A stretch of 64,000 nucleotides of DNA from Ramlibacter pallidus (GCF_015070875.1 NZ_JADDIV010000003.1:310001-374000), one strand, 5' to 3'; positions 28,342 through 37,927 are shown, counted from the first letter of the stretch. Program-made: numbers and translations. Notes: generated by a model not told the origin, from the letters alone.

Positions 28342-29820
28342 TCAGTCCTTCCGTGGCTCGGCAGCGCCCAGCAGCAGGTGGTGATAGAAGCGGATCAGTT
28401 CGGCGTAGTTCGCGACCGCGAGGCGCTCGTTGCTGCCATGGATGCGATCGGCGTCGCCGTCGCGCACCCGCACCGGCGAGAAGCGGTAGATGTGGTCGCT
28501 GATCCCGGCGAAATGGCGCGCGTCCGTGCCCCCCAGCACGAGGCCCGGCGCGACCACCGCATCTGGGAAGGCGCTGCGGACGCCGAGGTTCATCCGCTGC
28601 CAGGAGGTGGAGTCGGTCGGCGTGACGGGCGAGGCTTCCGAGCTGCCGGGCAGCGCGGTCACCTCGACGCGCAGGTCGGCGACGACCTCCCGCACGTGGC
28701 GGAGCACGTCGTCGCGGCGGTCACCCGGCAACAGGCGGAAGTTGACGGTGGCTTCCGCGGCCGCGGGCATCACGTTTTCCTTCATGCCCGCCTCGAGCAT
28801 GGTGAAGGCCATCGTGGTGGCGACCATCGCGTTGGTGACCGGCTTGGCCCGCAGCTGGCGTTCGACCACGGGCCGGAACAGCCAGAGGTTGGACAGCACG
28901 ACCCGGTTGGCGCCGGCCATCTCCGGTGCGAGGGTCTCGAAGGTTGCGCGGGTGAGCTGCCGCATCTCGCCCGGCATGGGCCGTTCCTCCATCCGGCGAA
29001 GTGCTTCGCCGAGCACGGCGATCGCGCTGGTGCCCCGGGCCGGCGGCATCAGCGAGTGGCCCGCCGCCGCGCTGGCGCGCAGCCGGACGGACAGGTAGCC
29101 CTTCTCGGCCACGCCGACCAGCGCCACCGGCGCCTTCACGCCGGGGACGATGCCTTCGGTGACGACCATGCCTTCGTCCAGTACGAAGTCCAGCCGCACG
29201 CCGCGTGCCTTCAGCAGCGCGGCGATCTGCACGGCACCGTGTTCGCCGTGCGTCTCCTCGTCGTGGCCGTACGCGAACAGGATGGTCTGGCGCGGCCGGA
29301 AGCCTTGCGCCAGCAGCATTTCCACCGCCTCCATGTGGCCGGTGATCGCGGATTTGTTGTCCCAGGCGCCGCGGCCCCAGACGTAGCCGTCGCGGATCTC
29401 CCCGGCGAACGGGTCCACCTTCCAGTCGCGCGGGTCGGCCGGCACCACGTCCTGGTGCGCCATCAGCAGCATCGGCCGCAGCGCGGGGTCGGAGCCTTCC
29501 CAGGTGTAGAGCAGGGCGTGGCCGTTGACGACTTCCTTCCTGAGGGCCGCGTGGGCGCGCGGGAAAGTGCGCTGCAGGTAGGCGTGCAGCCCGTCGAATT
29601 CGGCCTCGGTCTCTTTGGGCGGCGCGCTGGAAACGGTGCGAAAGCGCAGCGCGCCGGCCAGGCGCCGGGCGGCGGCGTCGGCGTCGACCGCCACGGGCGC
29701 GCCGGCTGGCACGGGCAATTGCCGCGACGGAAAACGCAGCGTATTCCAGGCAAGGACGGCAACAAGCGCCAGCACGAGCAGGGCCAGCGTCGCGGCGGCG
29801 CGGGCAAGGACTTTCTTCAT
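28342..29820 (-). CDS. M20-family metallopeptidase, membrane-anchored
   Basis: 492 residues. An N-terminal hydrophobic anchor (ATLALLVLALVAVLAW) is followed by an M20 catalytic domain like carboxypeptidase S/PM20D1. Zinc ligands: LMAHQDVVP (His), GAWDNKSA (Asp), YGHDEETHGEHG (catalytic Glu-Glu), DEGMVV, and C-terminal GGTDARHFAGISDHIYRFSP (His). The dimerisation insert lies at residues about 235-390. GGAGGAAC precedes the ATG at 29820. It probably cleaves N-acyl amino acids or dipeptides outside the inner membrane. Confidence 0.9.
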   Translation of the reverse strand: MKKVLARAAATLALLVLALVAVLAWNTLRFPSRQLPVPAGAPVAVDADAAARRLAGALRFRTVSSAPPKETEAEFDGLHAYLQRTFPRAHAALRKEVVNGHALLYTWEGSDPALRPMLLMAHQDVVPADPRDWKVDPFAGEIRDGYVWGRGAWDNKSAITGHMEAVEMLLAQGFRPRQTILFAYGHDEETHGEHGAVQIAALLKARGVRLDFVLDEGMVVTEGIVPGVKAPVALVGVAEKGYLSVRLRASAAAGHSLMPPARGTSAIAVLGEALRRMEERPMPGEMRQLTRATFETLAPEMAGANRVVLSNLWLFRPVVERQLRAKPVTNAMVATTMAFTMLEAGMKENVMPAAAEATVNFRLLPGDRRDDVLRHVREVVADLRVEVTALPGSSEASPVTPTDSTSWQRMNLGVRSAFPDAVVAPGLVLGGTDARHFAGISDHIYRFSPVRVRDGDADRIHGSNERLAVANYAELIRFYHHLLLGAAEPRKD

Positions 29821-29948
29821 GGGTTCCTCCAGGGAACCCGTGAGCGTCGCAGCGCAGCGGCGGTGCGTCTTGTACATCCGCGGCGCGCGGCCGCATGGCC
29901 GAAGAAAATGCCCGGCCGCCGCTCCGGTCCGCGCCTAGGCCAAGCCCT

Positions 29949-30248
29949 TCACTGGCATGCGCAATACGCGGAGGTCCCGCGGAAAGCGATTTCGCACTGG
30001 CCGCCGGCCTTGCACGTCCCACCGCACACCGGGGCTTTCGGGGTGCCTCCGAGCTTCCTGCACGCGGTGGTTTGCTGCGCCACCAACGCGCCCGCGCCTT
30101 CAGCGCGTGCCGGCTCGGCGCCGCGGGTCAGGCGGGCGATGACTTCGCCGGTAACTGGGGCAAACCGGGTGGGATCTTCATTGCCGATCTGGGCAGCCGC
30201 GGGCAGCAGCGCGAAGGCCAGGCCGATCGAGACGAGAATCTTGCGCAT
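29949..30248 (-). CDS. Secreted cysteine-rich small protein
   Basis: 99 residues. The signal peptide ILVSIGLAFALLPAAAQ is cleaved to leave about 80 residues; six cysteines cluster in the last 40 (ACRKLGG, PVCGGTCKAGGQC, YCACQ), which suggests three disulfides in the periplasm or outside. A perfect AGGAGG lies just before the ATG. I do not recognise the family. It is preceded by the tRNA-Asn gene and followed by the M20 peptidase on the same strand. Confidence 0.7.
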   Translation of the reverse strand: MRKILVSIGLAFALLPAAAQIGNEDPTRFAPVTGEVIARLTRGAEPARAEGAGALVAQQTTACRKLGGTPKAPVCGGTCKAGGQCEIAFRGTSAYCACQ

Positions 30249-30361
30249 GGGGACCTCCTGTGAAGAGGCCGAGTAGAAGGCGACAACGCCGCCAAGTCGT
30301 CATCAGAAGGATCGACGACATCCTGTGCCGGACGTTGTGCCGGGACAAGTGACCCGCAGCC

Positions 30362-30397
30362 AAATAAAAAGCACCTGGCCCTTGCGGACCAGGTGCT
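30362..30397 (-). terminator. Rho-independent terminator after tRNA-Asn
   Basis: Stem AGCACCTGG with CCAGGTGCT (30370-30378 and 30389-30397). On the minus strand it is followed by TTTTTATTTG. It ends transcription of the tRNA gene 11 bases after the CCA end. Confidence 0.85.
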
Positions 30398-30407
30398 TCA
30401 TTTCTCT

Positions 30408-30483
30408 TGGCTCCCCGACCTGGGCTCGAACCAGGGACCTACGGATTAACAGTCCGGCGCTCTACCGACTGAGCTATCGGGGA
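30408..30483 (-). tRNA. tRNA-Asn (GTT)
   Basis: 76-base cloverleaf on the minus strand, from TCCCCGATAGCTCAGTCGG at the 5' end to an encoded CCA. The D-loop A-box, TGGTTCGAGCCCAGG T-arm and acceptor pairing TCCCCGA/TCGGGGA are all present. The anticodon loop CTGTTAA gives anticodon GTT, asparagine. The 30249-30566 interval otherwise holds only its terminator. Confidence 0.97.
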
Positions 30484-30566
30484 ACAAGCCTTAGATTATA
30501 GCGCGATCTTTTTGTGCTTCCGGCGGCGCTGCTTGCGCAGCTGTCAGGAAGCTTGCGAACCCGGTG

Positions 30567-31061
30567 CTACGTGCCGCTCTCGGTGAACTGGTGCAGCTCG
30601 CAACCCAGCAGCGCGCCGAACTCCTGCAGTTCCTCCGGGGAGAACTCGTCGTCCCGCACGTCATGCACGTAGACCGCGAAACGGGCGTAGTGTGCTTCGC
30701 TCCAACGGCGGCGGCTTTCCAGCGGCAGTTCGCCGGCCTTGAGCGTCGCCTGGCAGCAGGGCATGTGGATGACCAGGTTGCGCGCGTCGCGGGCAGTCCA
30801 CAGTGAGTTCCTGAACTCGTACGCCCATTCGTCGAGTTCCTCGTCCGAGAGATCCACCGTGCTGCCGCACGAAGGGCAGGGCAGTGTTTCGGGCACCGTG
30901 CCGAAGTACATGGGACGTTCGGACAACTCGGTGCTCGGATCGGATGGAATGGCGTTTTCCTCCGTCCACTTGGCGATCCGGGCTGCGAGGCGCGGGATCG
31001 CATCCGCAGGCGGAGCGTATTCGGGGTCCTTGGGAACGAGGTAGAGGTTGGTGTAGCCCAT
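30567..31061 (-). CDS. Hypothetical protein with paired cysteines
   Basis: 164 residues starting MGYTNLYLVPKDPEYAPPAD. A CPSC pair (near residue 62) and a later PCCQ (near 102) could make a zinc-ribbon-like site. The rest is acidic with several Trp, including RRRWSEAHYARFAVYVHDV and a C-terminal FGALLGCELHQF. There is no signal peptide or membrane helix. I do not recognise the family. Its start lies about 25 bases from the terminator that follows the ferredoxin-NADP reductase gene. Confidence 0.7.
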   Translation of the reverse strand: MGYTNLYLVPKDPEYAPPADAIPRLAARIAKWTEENAIPSDPSTELSERPMYFGTVPETLPCPSCGSTVDLSDEELDEWAYEFRNSLWTARDARNLVIHMPCCQATLKAGELPLESRRRWSEAHYARFAVYVHDVRDDEFSPEELQEFGALLGCELHQFTESGT

Positions 31062-31084
31062 GCGTTCATTCTGCTATGGGCATG

Positions 31085-31114
31085 AAAAAAGGAAGCGGTC
31101 GTTCGGCCGCTTCC
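31085..31114 (-). terminator. Terminator after the fdxA-fpr operon
   Basis: Stem GGAAGCGG (31091-31098) with CCGCTTCC (31107-31114). Read on the minus strand it is followed by six T. It lies 40 bases after the reductase stop codon. Confidence 0.85.
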
Positions 31115-31153
31115 TCGTTCCTGCTTTCGCGGTGGCCCGGGAGGCAACGCCGG

Positions 31154-32269
31154 TCAGTCGAACACCGGCGTTTCCACGCCCAGCACCTTGTGCAGCTTCG
31201 GACTCGTGGTCGTGTACTGCAGGTGGATCTTGCCCTTCTCGGGGAAGATGATGGGCGCGGCGCCGAAGGCGGCCAGCGCGCATTCGTGGAAGCCCGACAG
31301 GATCAGCTTCTTCTTGCCCGGATAGGTGTTGATGTCGCCCACCGCGAAGATGCCCGGCACGTTGGTCGAGAACTTCTCGGTGTCCACCTTCAGTTGCTTG
31401 CGCTCGATGTCCAGCCCCCAGTCGGCGATCGGGCCGAGCTTGGGCGAGAGGCCGAAGAACACCAGCAGCATGTCCAGCGGGACCACCCGCGTCACGCCGT
31501 CGGATCCGGTCACCTTGGCACCGGTCAGGCGGCCATCCTGCTCTTCGTAGCCCGTCACCTGGCCGACGATGAACTGCATCTCCATGGCCTCGCAGAGCTC
31601 GTGCATCTTCGCCACGGAGGCCGGGGCGGCGCGGAAGCCGTCGCGGCGGTGGATGAGGATCACGCTTTCCGCCTTGTGCGGATTGCCGTCGTCGTTGCCG
31701 GCAGTGAAGTTCAGCGCCCAGTCCAGCGCGGAGTCACCGCCACCGACGACCACCACGTTCTTGCCGGCGAATTCCGCCGGGTTGCGCACGCGGTAGAACA
31801 GCTGCGAACCGTCGAACTTGTCCAGGCCGTCCACCTTCAGCGTGCGCGGCTCGAAGGCGCCCACGCCGGCGGCGATGAAGATCGTCTTGGTCAGGAAGCG
31901 GGTGCCCTTGGAGGTTTCCACGTAGAAGCGGCCGTCCTCCTGCTTCTGCACCACGGTCACGGTCTGTCCCAGGTGGAAGGTGGCGCCGAAGGGCTCGATC
32001 TGCTTGAGCAGGGCGTCCGTCAGTTCCTTGCCGGTGCACACCGGGATGGCCGGGATGTCGTAGATCGGCTTGTCCGGGTACAGCTCGATCGGCTGCCCTC
32101 CCGGGTAGGCGAGCGAGTCGATCACGTGCGCCTTGATCTCCAGCAGCCCGAGCTCGAACACCTGGAACAAGCCCACGGGCCCGGCGCCGACGATCACGGC
32201 GTCGGTCTCGATCGGGCCGTCATGGGCGGCGGCAGTCTTGATCACTTCCTGGTTCAGTTGCAGTTCCAT
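31154..32269 (-). CDS. Ferredoxin-NADP reductase (thioredoxin-reductase-like type)
   Basis: 371-residue flavoprotein of the TrxR-like FNR class, moving electrons between NADPH and ferredoxin. FAD motif [19 protein letters not shown] near the N-terminus, NADPH motif [17 protein letters not shown] mid-protein, and [20 protein letters not shown] near the C-terminus. The CxxC of thioredoxin reductase is absent, as expected. The ATG is five bases after the fdxA stop, so the pair is one operon. The cysteine operon ends 94 bases upstream of fdxA. Confidence 0.93.
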   Translation of the reverse strand: MELQLNQEVIKTAAAHDGPIETDAVIVGAGPVGLFQVFELGLLEIKAHVIDSLAYPGGQPIELYPDKPIYDIPAIPVCTGKELTDALLKQIEPFGATFHLGQTVTVVQKQEDGRFYVETSKGTRFLTKTIFIAAGVGAFEPRTLKVDGLDKFDGSQLFYRVRNPAEFAGKNVVVVGGGDSALDWALNFTAGNDDGNPHKAESVILIHRRDGFRAAPASVAKMHELCEAMEMQFIVGQVTGYEEQDGRLTGAKVTGSDGVTRVVPLDMLLVFFGLSPKLGPIADWGLDIERKQLKVDTEKFSTNVPGIFAVGDINTYPGKKKLILSGFHECALAAFGAAPIIFPEKGKIHLQYTTTSPKLHKVLGVETPVFD

Positions 32270-32274
32270 AGCCC

Positions 32275-32604
32275 TTACTTGACCAGCTCGGACAACTTGC
32301 CCGGCTTGTCCTTCCATTCCTCGGCATCCGGCAAGGCCGGCTTGCGTTTCGTGATGCTCTTCCAGCCCGGAGCGTGCGAGAGCTCGGTGTTGAGCTTGAT
32401 GAAGGCGACCTGGTCGGCCGGCACGTCCTCTTCCGCGTAGATCGCGTTGACCGGGCACTCGGGGATGCACACCGCGCAATCGATGCACTCGTCCGGGTCG
32501 ATCACCAGCATGTTCGGCCCCTCGCGGAAGCAGTCGACCGGACAGACGTCCACGCAGTCGGTGTACTTGCAGCGGATACAGGATTCGGTGACGACGTGGG
32601 TCAT
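32275..32604 (-). CDS. fdxA: Ferredoxin FdxA, seven-iron type
   Basis: 109 residues. Cluster-binding cysteines: [19 protein letters not shown] near the N-terminus and [17 protein letters not shown], the pattern of a [3Fe-4S][4Fe-4S] ferredoxin, plus the typical C-terminal extension ending [11 protein letters not shown] -10-like TAAAAT (32634-32639, minus strand) lies 30 bases upstream. It is followed directly by its NADP reductase, and together they could supply low-potential electrons to the nearby sulfite reductase. Confidence 0.94.
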   Translation of the reverse strand: MTHVVTESCIRCKYTDCVDVCPVDCFREGPNMLVIDPDECIDCAVCIPECPVNAIYAEEDVPADQVAFIKLNTELSHAPGWKSITKRKPALPDAEEWKDKPGKLSELVK

Positions 32605-32698
32605 TGTTGTGGTCGAGGTCGGGGAAACCCTCGATTTTATTGGCTTTTCATTGTGCACCCGGCGGTGAGGCCGTAGGGCCCGCAGGGTTTGCGGCGCG

Positions 32699-33970
32699 TC
32701 AACGAACCAGCACTGCCCCCGCGGTCTTGTGCGTGGCCGTGTCCACCAGGACGAGCGCGCCCAGGGCGCGGGAGCGTGCATGGGGGAGGGTGACCAGCGG
32801 TTCCTGCAGCGCCAGCTCCACGTGGCCGATGGCGTTCGGCTCGAGCTGGGTGGCTTCCTGTTCGGCCAGGGTGTTCACGTCCAGCCGGTGGACGATGCGC
32901 TGGACCCTGGCCTTGACCCAGCGGTGCCCGTGCAGGGCCCAGTAGGTCCGTCCGGCGACCAGCGGCTCGTCGTCGAGCCACGCGATGGTGGCGGACACCT
33001 CTCGGGTCGGCTCGAACGCGCCCGGCTGCAGCAGCCAGTCGCCGCGCGAGACGTCGACCTCCCGGTCCAGCACGATGCCGGCACTGTGGCCCGCCGCCAC
33101 GTCGCCGGGGCGGCGGACGTGGTCGAGCACCTGCGCCACGGTCGCGACCTGCCCGCTGGGCAGCACGGTGACCTGCTGGCCCGCACGCGCGCCGCCGGTG
33201 GCCACGCGGCCCCAGAAGACGCGGCGGCCCTGCGAGATGTCGGCGGAGGAGGAGAACTTCTCCACCCACTGCACCGGGAAAGCAAAGGCCTCGTGCGTTT
33301 CGGCGGGGGTGACGTCCAGCTGCTCGAGCACCTGCAGCAGCGACGGGCCCTGGTAGCCGCACCAGCCGGGCTGCGCCTCCACCACGTTGTGGCCCTTCAG
33401 GGCGGAGATCGGCACCACGGCGAGGGCTGCGACGCCGGCGGCAGCGGTGAACCGCTCCAGCGCGTCGCGGATGTTGGCGAAGGCGACGCCGGCATCCTCC
33501 ACGGCGTCCAGCTTGTTCACGGCGAAGACGATCGCCGGCACGCGCAGCAGGTGCGCCAGCAGCGTGTGGCGCCGGGTCTGCGGCAGCAGTTCCAGCCCCG
33601 TGTTCTGCCACTTCAGCTTGGTGGCGTCCACCAGCACGACGGCGGCGTCGGCGCTGGAGGCGGCCGTCACCATGTTGCGCGTGTACTGCTCGTGGCCGGG
33701 CGCGTCGCCGATGATGAACTTGCGCGCCGGCGTGGCGAAGTAGCGGTAGGCGACGTCGATGGTGATGCCCTGTTCGCGCTCGGCGGACAGGCCATCGGTC
33801 AACAAGGCCAGGTCGGTCTCGCCGGAGCGGGAGACGGACGCCAGCTGGTCCTGCAGCACGGCGCGGCTGTCCACCAGCAGGCGGCCGATCAGCGTGCTCT
33901 TGCCGTCGTCGACCGAGCCGCAGGTGATGAAGCGCAGGGCGGCGTCGTGGGCGGTGGCTGCGGTGGTCAT
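32699..33970 (-). CDS. cysN: Sulfate adenylyltransferase subunit 1 (GTPase)
   Basis: 423-residue GTPase subunit of ATP sulfurylase, driving APS formation with CysD. GTP-binding motifs: [15 protein letters not shown] (P-loop, residues about 17-31), [13 protein letters not shown] (G3) and NKLDAVED (G4), followed by EF-Tu-like domains 2 and 3. There is no C-terminal APS-kinase fusion. The start overlaps the cysD stop by one base (TGATG). Last gene of the cysI-DUF934-cysH-cysD-cysN operon. Confidence 0.95.
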   Translation of the reverse strand: MTTAATAHDAALRFITCGSVDDGKSTLIGRLLVDSRAVLQDQLASVSRSGETDLALLTDGLSAEREQGITIDVAYRYFATPARKFIIGDAPGHEQYTRNMVTAASSADAAVVLVDATKLKWQNTGLELLPQTRRHTLLAHLLRVPAIVFAVNKLDAVEDAGVAFANIRDALERFTAAAGVAALAVVPISALKGHNVVEAQPGWCGYQGPSLLQVLEQLDVTPAETHEAFAFPVQWVEKFSSSADISQGRRVFWGRVATGGARAGQQVTVLPSGQVATVAQVLDHVRRPGDVAAGHSAGIVLDREVDVSRGDWLLQPGAFEPTREVSATIAWLDDEPLVAGRTYWALHGHRWVKARVQRIVHRLDVNTLAEQEATQLEPNAIGHVELALQEPLVTLPHARSRALGALVLVDTATHKTAGAVLVR

Positions 33971-34902
33971 CAGAAGTACCCGTCCTTCTTGCGCTTTTCC
34001 ATGGAGGCGTCGGAGGTCTTGTCGTCCATGCGGGTGGCGCCGCGCTCGCTGACGTCGACGGTCAGCGTTTCGGCGACGACGTCGTCGGCATCAGCCGCGT
34101 CGCTCGCCACCGGGCAGGTGCAGGTGATGTCGCCGACGGTGCGGAAGCGCACGGTGCGGGTCACGACCTCTTCACCCGGTCGCGGCGGGGTGAGCTCGGT
34201 CACCGGGACCAGAAGGCCGCGGCGTTCCACCACCGGGCGCTGGTGCGCGTAGTAGAGCGAGGGCAGCGCGATGTCCTCGCGGGCGATGTATTGCCACACG
34301 TCCAGCTCGGTCCAGTTCGAGATCGGGAACACGCGGAAGTGCTCGCCGGGCGCCAGGCGCGTGTTGAACAGGGTCCAGAGCTCCGGGCGCTGCGCCTTGG
34401 GCTGCCATTGGCCGAAGCTGTCGCGGTGCGAGAAGATGCGCTCCTTCGCGCGCGCCTTCTCCTCGTCGCGGCGGGCGCCGCCGATCAAGGCGTCGAAGCG
34501 GAACTCCTCGATCGCTTCCAGCAGCGTCACCGACTGGTGCGCATTGCGGCTTTCGTCGGGGCGCGCCAGCCGCACGGTGCCGCGCCTCATCGAGTCCTCG
34601 ACACTGCGCACGATCAGTTTCGCGCCCAGCTCCTTCGCACGGAAGTCGCGGAAGGCCGTGACCTCGGGAAAGTTGTGGCCCGTGTCGATCATCAGCAGCG
34701 GGTAGGGGATGCGGCCGGCGCCGAACGCCTTCTCGGCGCACTTGAGCAGCACCAGCGAGTCCTTGCCACCGGAGAACAGCAGGGTGGGGCGCTCGAAGGC
34801 GGCCGCCACTTCGCGCAGGATGAAGATCGCTTCTTCCTCCAGGGCGTCCAGGTGGCGGTTGCTGATCGGGGTCAGCAGCGTGGGATCGGTGCGGGCGTTC
34901 AT
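33970..34902 (-). CDS. cysD: Sulfate adenylyltransferase subunit 2
   Basis: 310-residue catalytic PP-loop subunit of ATP sulfurylase. SGGKDSLVLLK (residues about 45-55) is the PP-loop; DTGHNFPE, RRDEEKARAKERIFSHRD and FPISNWTELDVWQYI are typical. The ATG at 34902 overlaps the cysH stop (ATGA). It forms APS from sulfate and ATP together with CysN. Confidence 0.95.
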   Translation of the reverse strand: MNARTDPTLLTPISNRHLDALEEEAIFILREVAAAFERPTLLFSGGKDSLVLLKCAEKAFGAGRIPYPLLMIDTGHNFPEVTAFRDFRAKELGAKLIVRSVEDSMRRGTVRLARPDESRNAHQSVTLLEAIEEFRFDALIGGARRDEEKARAKERIFSHRDSFGQWQPKAQRPELWTLFNTRLAPGEHFRVFPISNWTELDVWQYIAREDIALPSLYYAHQRPVVERRGLLVPVTELTPPRPGEEVVTRTVRFRTVGDITCTCPVASDAADADDVVAETLTVDVSERGATRMDDKTSDASMEKRKKDGYF

Positions 34903-35639
34903 GCGGCCACCTGTCGTTCGTCGTTCTTCACATGGAGACCGCATTCCTTGGCGCTTTCATCCTCCCACCACCAGCGGCCGGCGCGGAAGTCCTCGCCCAG
35001 GCTGATCGCCCGCGTGCAGGGCGCGCAGCCGATGCTGGGGAAGAACTGGTCATGCAGCGGGTTGTAGTCGACGCCGTTCGTGGCGATGTAGTGCCAGACG
35101 TCGCCCCAGGTCCAGTCCGCCAGCGGATTGATCTTGACGCGGCCGTTCTTCGGCACGTCGGACACGTCGATCTGCGGCACTTCGGCGCGGGCGTTCGATT
35201 GCTCGCGGCGCAGGCCGGTGATCCAGGCGCGCTGGCCGGCCAGCGCACGCTCCAGCGGCTCCAGCTTGCGGACCTGGCAGCAGGCTTTGCGCAGGGCTAT
35301 GCTGCGATACATGGCTTCGCGGCCTTCGCGCGTCACGAACTGCACGACGGCTTCCTGCACGGGACGGTAGACCTCCACCGGCGCGCGCGAGGTGGCCTGC
35401 GTGCGCTCCAGCAATTGCAGCGTTTCAGAATGCAGCGCACCCGTCTCCAGCACGAAGACCGGGATGGGAAGCTCCAGGGCGTTGACCAGGTGCGTGATCA
35501 CCACGTCCTCCGCGCCAAGGCTGGAAGCCTGCTTCAACGGCGCGAACTCCGCCGCTGCCTGCACCAGCAGGTTCTGCGTCTGGGCCAGCTTGGCTTCGTA
35601 GCCCGCGGAGGCGCGGGCGTGCAGGTCGATCGCGCCCAT
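34899..35639 (-). CDS. cysH: Adenylyl-sulfate (APS) reductase
   Basis: 246 residues. It reduces APS to sulfite using thioredoxin. The Cys pairs KACCQVRK and GCAPCTRA mark the [4Fe-4S]-containing APS-reductase branch rather than the PAPS reductase of enteric bacteria, and the C-terminal ECGLH carries the catalytic Cys. No cysC (APS kinase) is in the operon, in agreement. The stop overlaps cysD. Confidence 0.93.
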   Translation of the reverse strand: MGAIDLHARASAGYEAKLAQTQNLLVQAAAEFAPLKQASSLGAEDVVITHLVNALELPIPVFVLETGALHSETLQLLERTQATSRAPVEVYRPVQEAVVQFVTREGREAMYRSIALRKACCQVRKLEPLERALAGQRAWITGLRREQSNARAEVPQIDVSDVPKNGRVKINPLADWTWGDVWHYIATNGVDYNPLHDQFFPSIGCAPCTRAISLGEDFRAGRWWWEDESAKECGLHVKNDERQVAA

Positions 35640-35640
35640 G

Positions 35641-36018
35641 TCAGCCCCGTGCGAACAGCGGTTGCGGGACGACGGCGTCGCCCTGGTAGAAGGCGCGGTA
35701 GCGGGCGAACTGGCGTTCGGCGTCGGCCGGGTCCTTGCCTTCCTTCAGCACCGCGCTGGAAAAGCCGGTGCGGTACATCTGCACCAGCTGGTCGATCAGC
35801 ACGTCGCCGGTGGCGCGGATGTCGCCGGCGAAGCCGCGGCGCTGGCGCAGCAGGCGTGCCTGGGTGAAGGCGCGGCCGTCGGTGAACTTCGGGAACTGGA
35901 GCTCCACGCGGTCGACGCCATCCAGCGAAACCTCCAGCGCGTCGGCGTCGTTCGCCAGCACCAGGACGTTGACGTTTTCTTCCGGCTGCGCCTGGCCGGC
36001 GGGGATGATCGTGATCAT
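35641..36018 (-). CDS. DUF934 sulfur-assimilation accessory protein
   Basis: 125-residue DUF934 family member, regularly found between cysI and cysH in proteobacteria. Recognisable segments are VELQFPKFTDGRAFTQARLL, GDIRATGDVLIDQLVQM and RTGFSSAVLKEG. The reaction is unestablished; linkage suggests a role in sulfite reduction. The ATG overlaps the cysI stop (ATGA) and the stop is one base from cysH. Confidence 0.9.
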   Translation of the reverse strand: MITIIPAGQAQPEENVNVLVLANDADALEVSLDGVDRVELQFPKFTDGRAFTQARLLRQRRGFAGDIRATGDVLIDQLVQMYRTGFSSAVLKEGKDPADAERQFARYRAFYQGDAVVPQPLFARG

Positions 36019-37841
36019 GCGGTCTCCCGGGCGGCGAAGCGCGCGCCGTTGGCGGCGGCCTTGAAGGGTTCGATGCCGACGCGGCGAAGCGTCTCGATGA
36101 AGGGTTCGGCCTTGCCGCCGGCGGCATTGGCGCGCTCGCGGCGGTACGTGTCCAGCACGGCCTCGATCACCACCGGCACTTCGGCGGCGGAGAACGAGGG
36201 CCCGACCACCTTGCCGGGCGTGGCGGGGCCGGACAGGTCGGTGCCGTCCGAGCCGCCCAGCGTCACCTGGTACCACTCCTTGCCGTCCTTGTCGACGCCG
36301 AGGATGCCGATGTGGCCGGCGTGGTGGTGGCCGCAGGAGTTGATGCAGCCCGAGATGTTCAGTCGGATGTCGCCCAGGTCGAACTCCTCGTCCAGGTCCT
36401 GGAAGCGCTGCGTGATGGCTTCGGCGATGGGCAGCGAGCGCGCGTTGGCCAGCGAGCAGAAGTCGCCGCCGGGGCAGGCGATCATGTCGGTGAGCAGGCC
36501 GATGTTCGGCTTGGCCAGGCCCGCCTTGCGGGCGGCCGCCCAGAGTTCGGGCAGGTCGTCCTGGTGGACCCAAGGCAGCAGCAGGTTCTGCTCGTGCGTC
36601 ACGCGCGCCTCGCCGGCGGAGAAGCGGTCGGCCAGGTCGGCGGCGAGTTCCATCTGTTCAGCGGTCGCGTCGCCGGGGGCGTAGCCCAGGCGCTTGAACG
36701 ACAGCGTCACCGCGCGCAGCTGCGGGATGCGGTGGGCGATGACGTTGCGCTGCAGCCAGCGGTCGTACAGCGGGTCGGCCTCGGCGTCGGCGCGCACGAT
36801 CTCGTGCAGCTGCGCGTCGGCGCCCTTGCGCACCACCGGCCGGACCTCCGGCGTGACGAAGGAGGCGGCGACGCGGTCGTATTCGGCCTGCGTCAGCGTG
36901 TGCGGGCCGCCGTCGTGTTCGACGATGGCGCGGAACTCCTCTTCCACCTTGTCGATGTAGCGCTGGCCTTCGGCCTTCACGAGGATCTTGATCCGCGCCT
37001 TCCACAGGTTGTCGCGGCGGCCGTACTCGTTGTAGACGCGGATGCAGGCCTCGACGTAGTTCAGCAGGTGCGGCCAGGGCAGGAACTCGCGCACCACGGT
37101 GCCGATGATCGGGGTGCGGCCCATGCCGCCGCCGACCAGGACCTTGAAGCCCAGTTCGCCGGCGTCATTGCGTACCAGCTGCAGTCCGATGTCGTACCAG
37201 CCGAGCGCGGCGCGGTCTTCCTTCGTGCCGTTGAGCGCCACCTTGAACTTGCGGGGCAGGAAGGCGAACTCGGGGTGCAGCGTGCTCCACTGGCGCAGGA
37301 TCTCGGCGAACGGCCGCGGGTCGGCGATCTCGTCAATGCCGATGCCCGCCAGTTCGTCCGTGGTGATGTTGCGGATGGTGTTGCCGCTGGTCTGGATGCC
37401 GTGCATGTCGACGCTGGCCAGCAGCTCCATGACCTCGGCGCTCTTGTCCAGCGGGATCCAGTTGAACTGCACGTTGGTGCGGGTGGTGAAGTGGCCGTAG
37501 CCATGCTTCAGGCGTGTGACGACCGGCGTGCCGCCCGGCACCGGCACTTCGCCCAGCGCCAGCTGCTTGTCCTGCGCGTCCTGCAGAAGGGCCGCGTCCG
37601 GCTGGTCGTACTCGCGGGCGATCTTCGCCAGGGCCCGCAGCTGCAGGCTGGAGATGTCGCCGTAGGGGACGGCGATGCGCAGCATGGGCGCATAGCGCTG
37701 CACGTACCAGCCGTTCTGCAGGCGCAGCGGCCGGAACTCGTCGTCGCTCAGCTTGCCGGCCTGCCAGCGCTCGAGCTGGTCGCGGTACTGCGCCGCGCGC
37801 GCGCGCACGAACTGCCGGTCGAATTCTGTGTATTGGTACAT
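36015..37841 (-). CDS. cysI: Siroheme [4Fe-4S] sulfite reductase, hemoprotein
   Basis: 608-residue enzyme reducing sulfite to sulfide by six electrons. The two ferredoxin-like half domains and the siroheme/[4Fe-4S] ligands are visible: ACPGGDFCSLA (near residue 452) and NISGCINSCGHHHAG (near 495). No cysJ flavoprotein lies nearby, so ferredoxin is the likely electron donor; a ferredoxin and its reductase are encoded just after this operon. Nitrite reductase is an alternative, but the cys context argues for sulfite. Confidence 0.93.
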   Translation of the reverse strand: MYQYTEFDRQFVRARAAQYRDQLERWQAGKLSDDEFRPLRLQNGWYVQRYAPMLRIAVPYGDISSLQLRALAKIAREYDQPDAALLQDAQDKQLALGEVPVPGGTPVVTRLKHGYGHFTTRTNVQFNWIPLDKSAEVMELLASVDMHGIQTSGNTIRNITTDELAGIGIDEIADPRPFAEILRQWSTLHPEFAFLPRKFKVALNGTKEDRAALGWYDIGLQLVRNDAGELGFKVLVGGGMGRTPIIGTVVREFLPWPHLLNYVEACIRVYNEYGRRDNLWKARIKILVKAEGQRYIDKVEEEFRAIVEHDGGPHTLTQAEYDRVAASFVTPEVRPVVRKGADAQLHEIVRADAEADPLYDRWLQRNVIAHRIPQLRAVTLSFKRLGYAPGDATAEQMELAADLADRFSAGEARVTHEQNLLLPWVHQDDLPELWAAARKAGLAKPNIGLLTDMIACPGGDFCSLANARSLPIAEAITQRFQDLDEEFDLGDIRLNISGCINSCGHHHAGHIGILGVDKDGKEWYQVTLGGSDGTDLSGPATPGKVVGPSFSAAEVPVVIEAVLDTYRRERANAAGGKAEPFIETLRRVGIEPFKAAANGARFAARETA

Positions 37842-37879
37842 GGAGGCAAGGGTGGCGGCCCCTGGGGGGCCGGACCCGT

Positions 37880-37892
37880 GACTCTAGGAGTC
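37880..37892. promoter_or_regulatory. Short inverted repeat in the cysI leader
   Basis: Perfect inverted repeat GACTC-TAG-GAGTC, about 40 bases upstream of the cysI ATG. It could be an operator half or an RNA hairpin in the 5' leader. Nothing else supports a role. Confidence 0.3.
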
Positions 37893-37927
37893 TCCCTTAT
37901 GGATCCAAACTATTTTTTTATTCAGCT

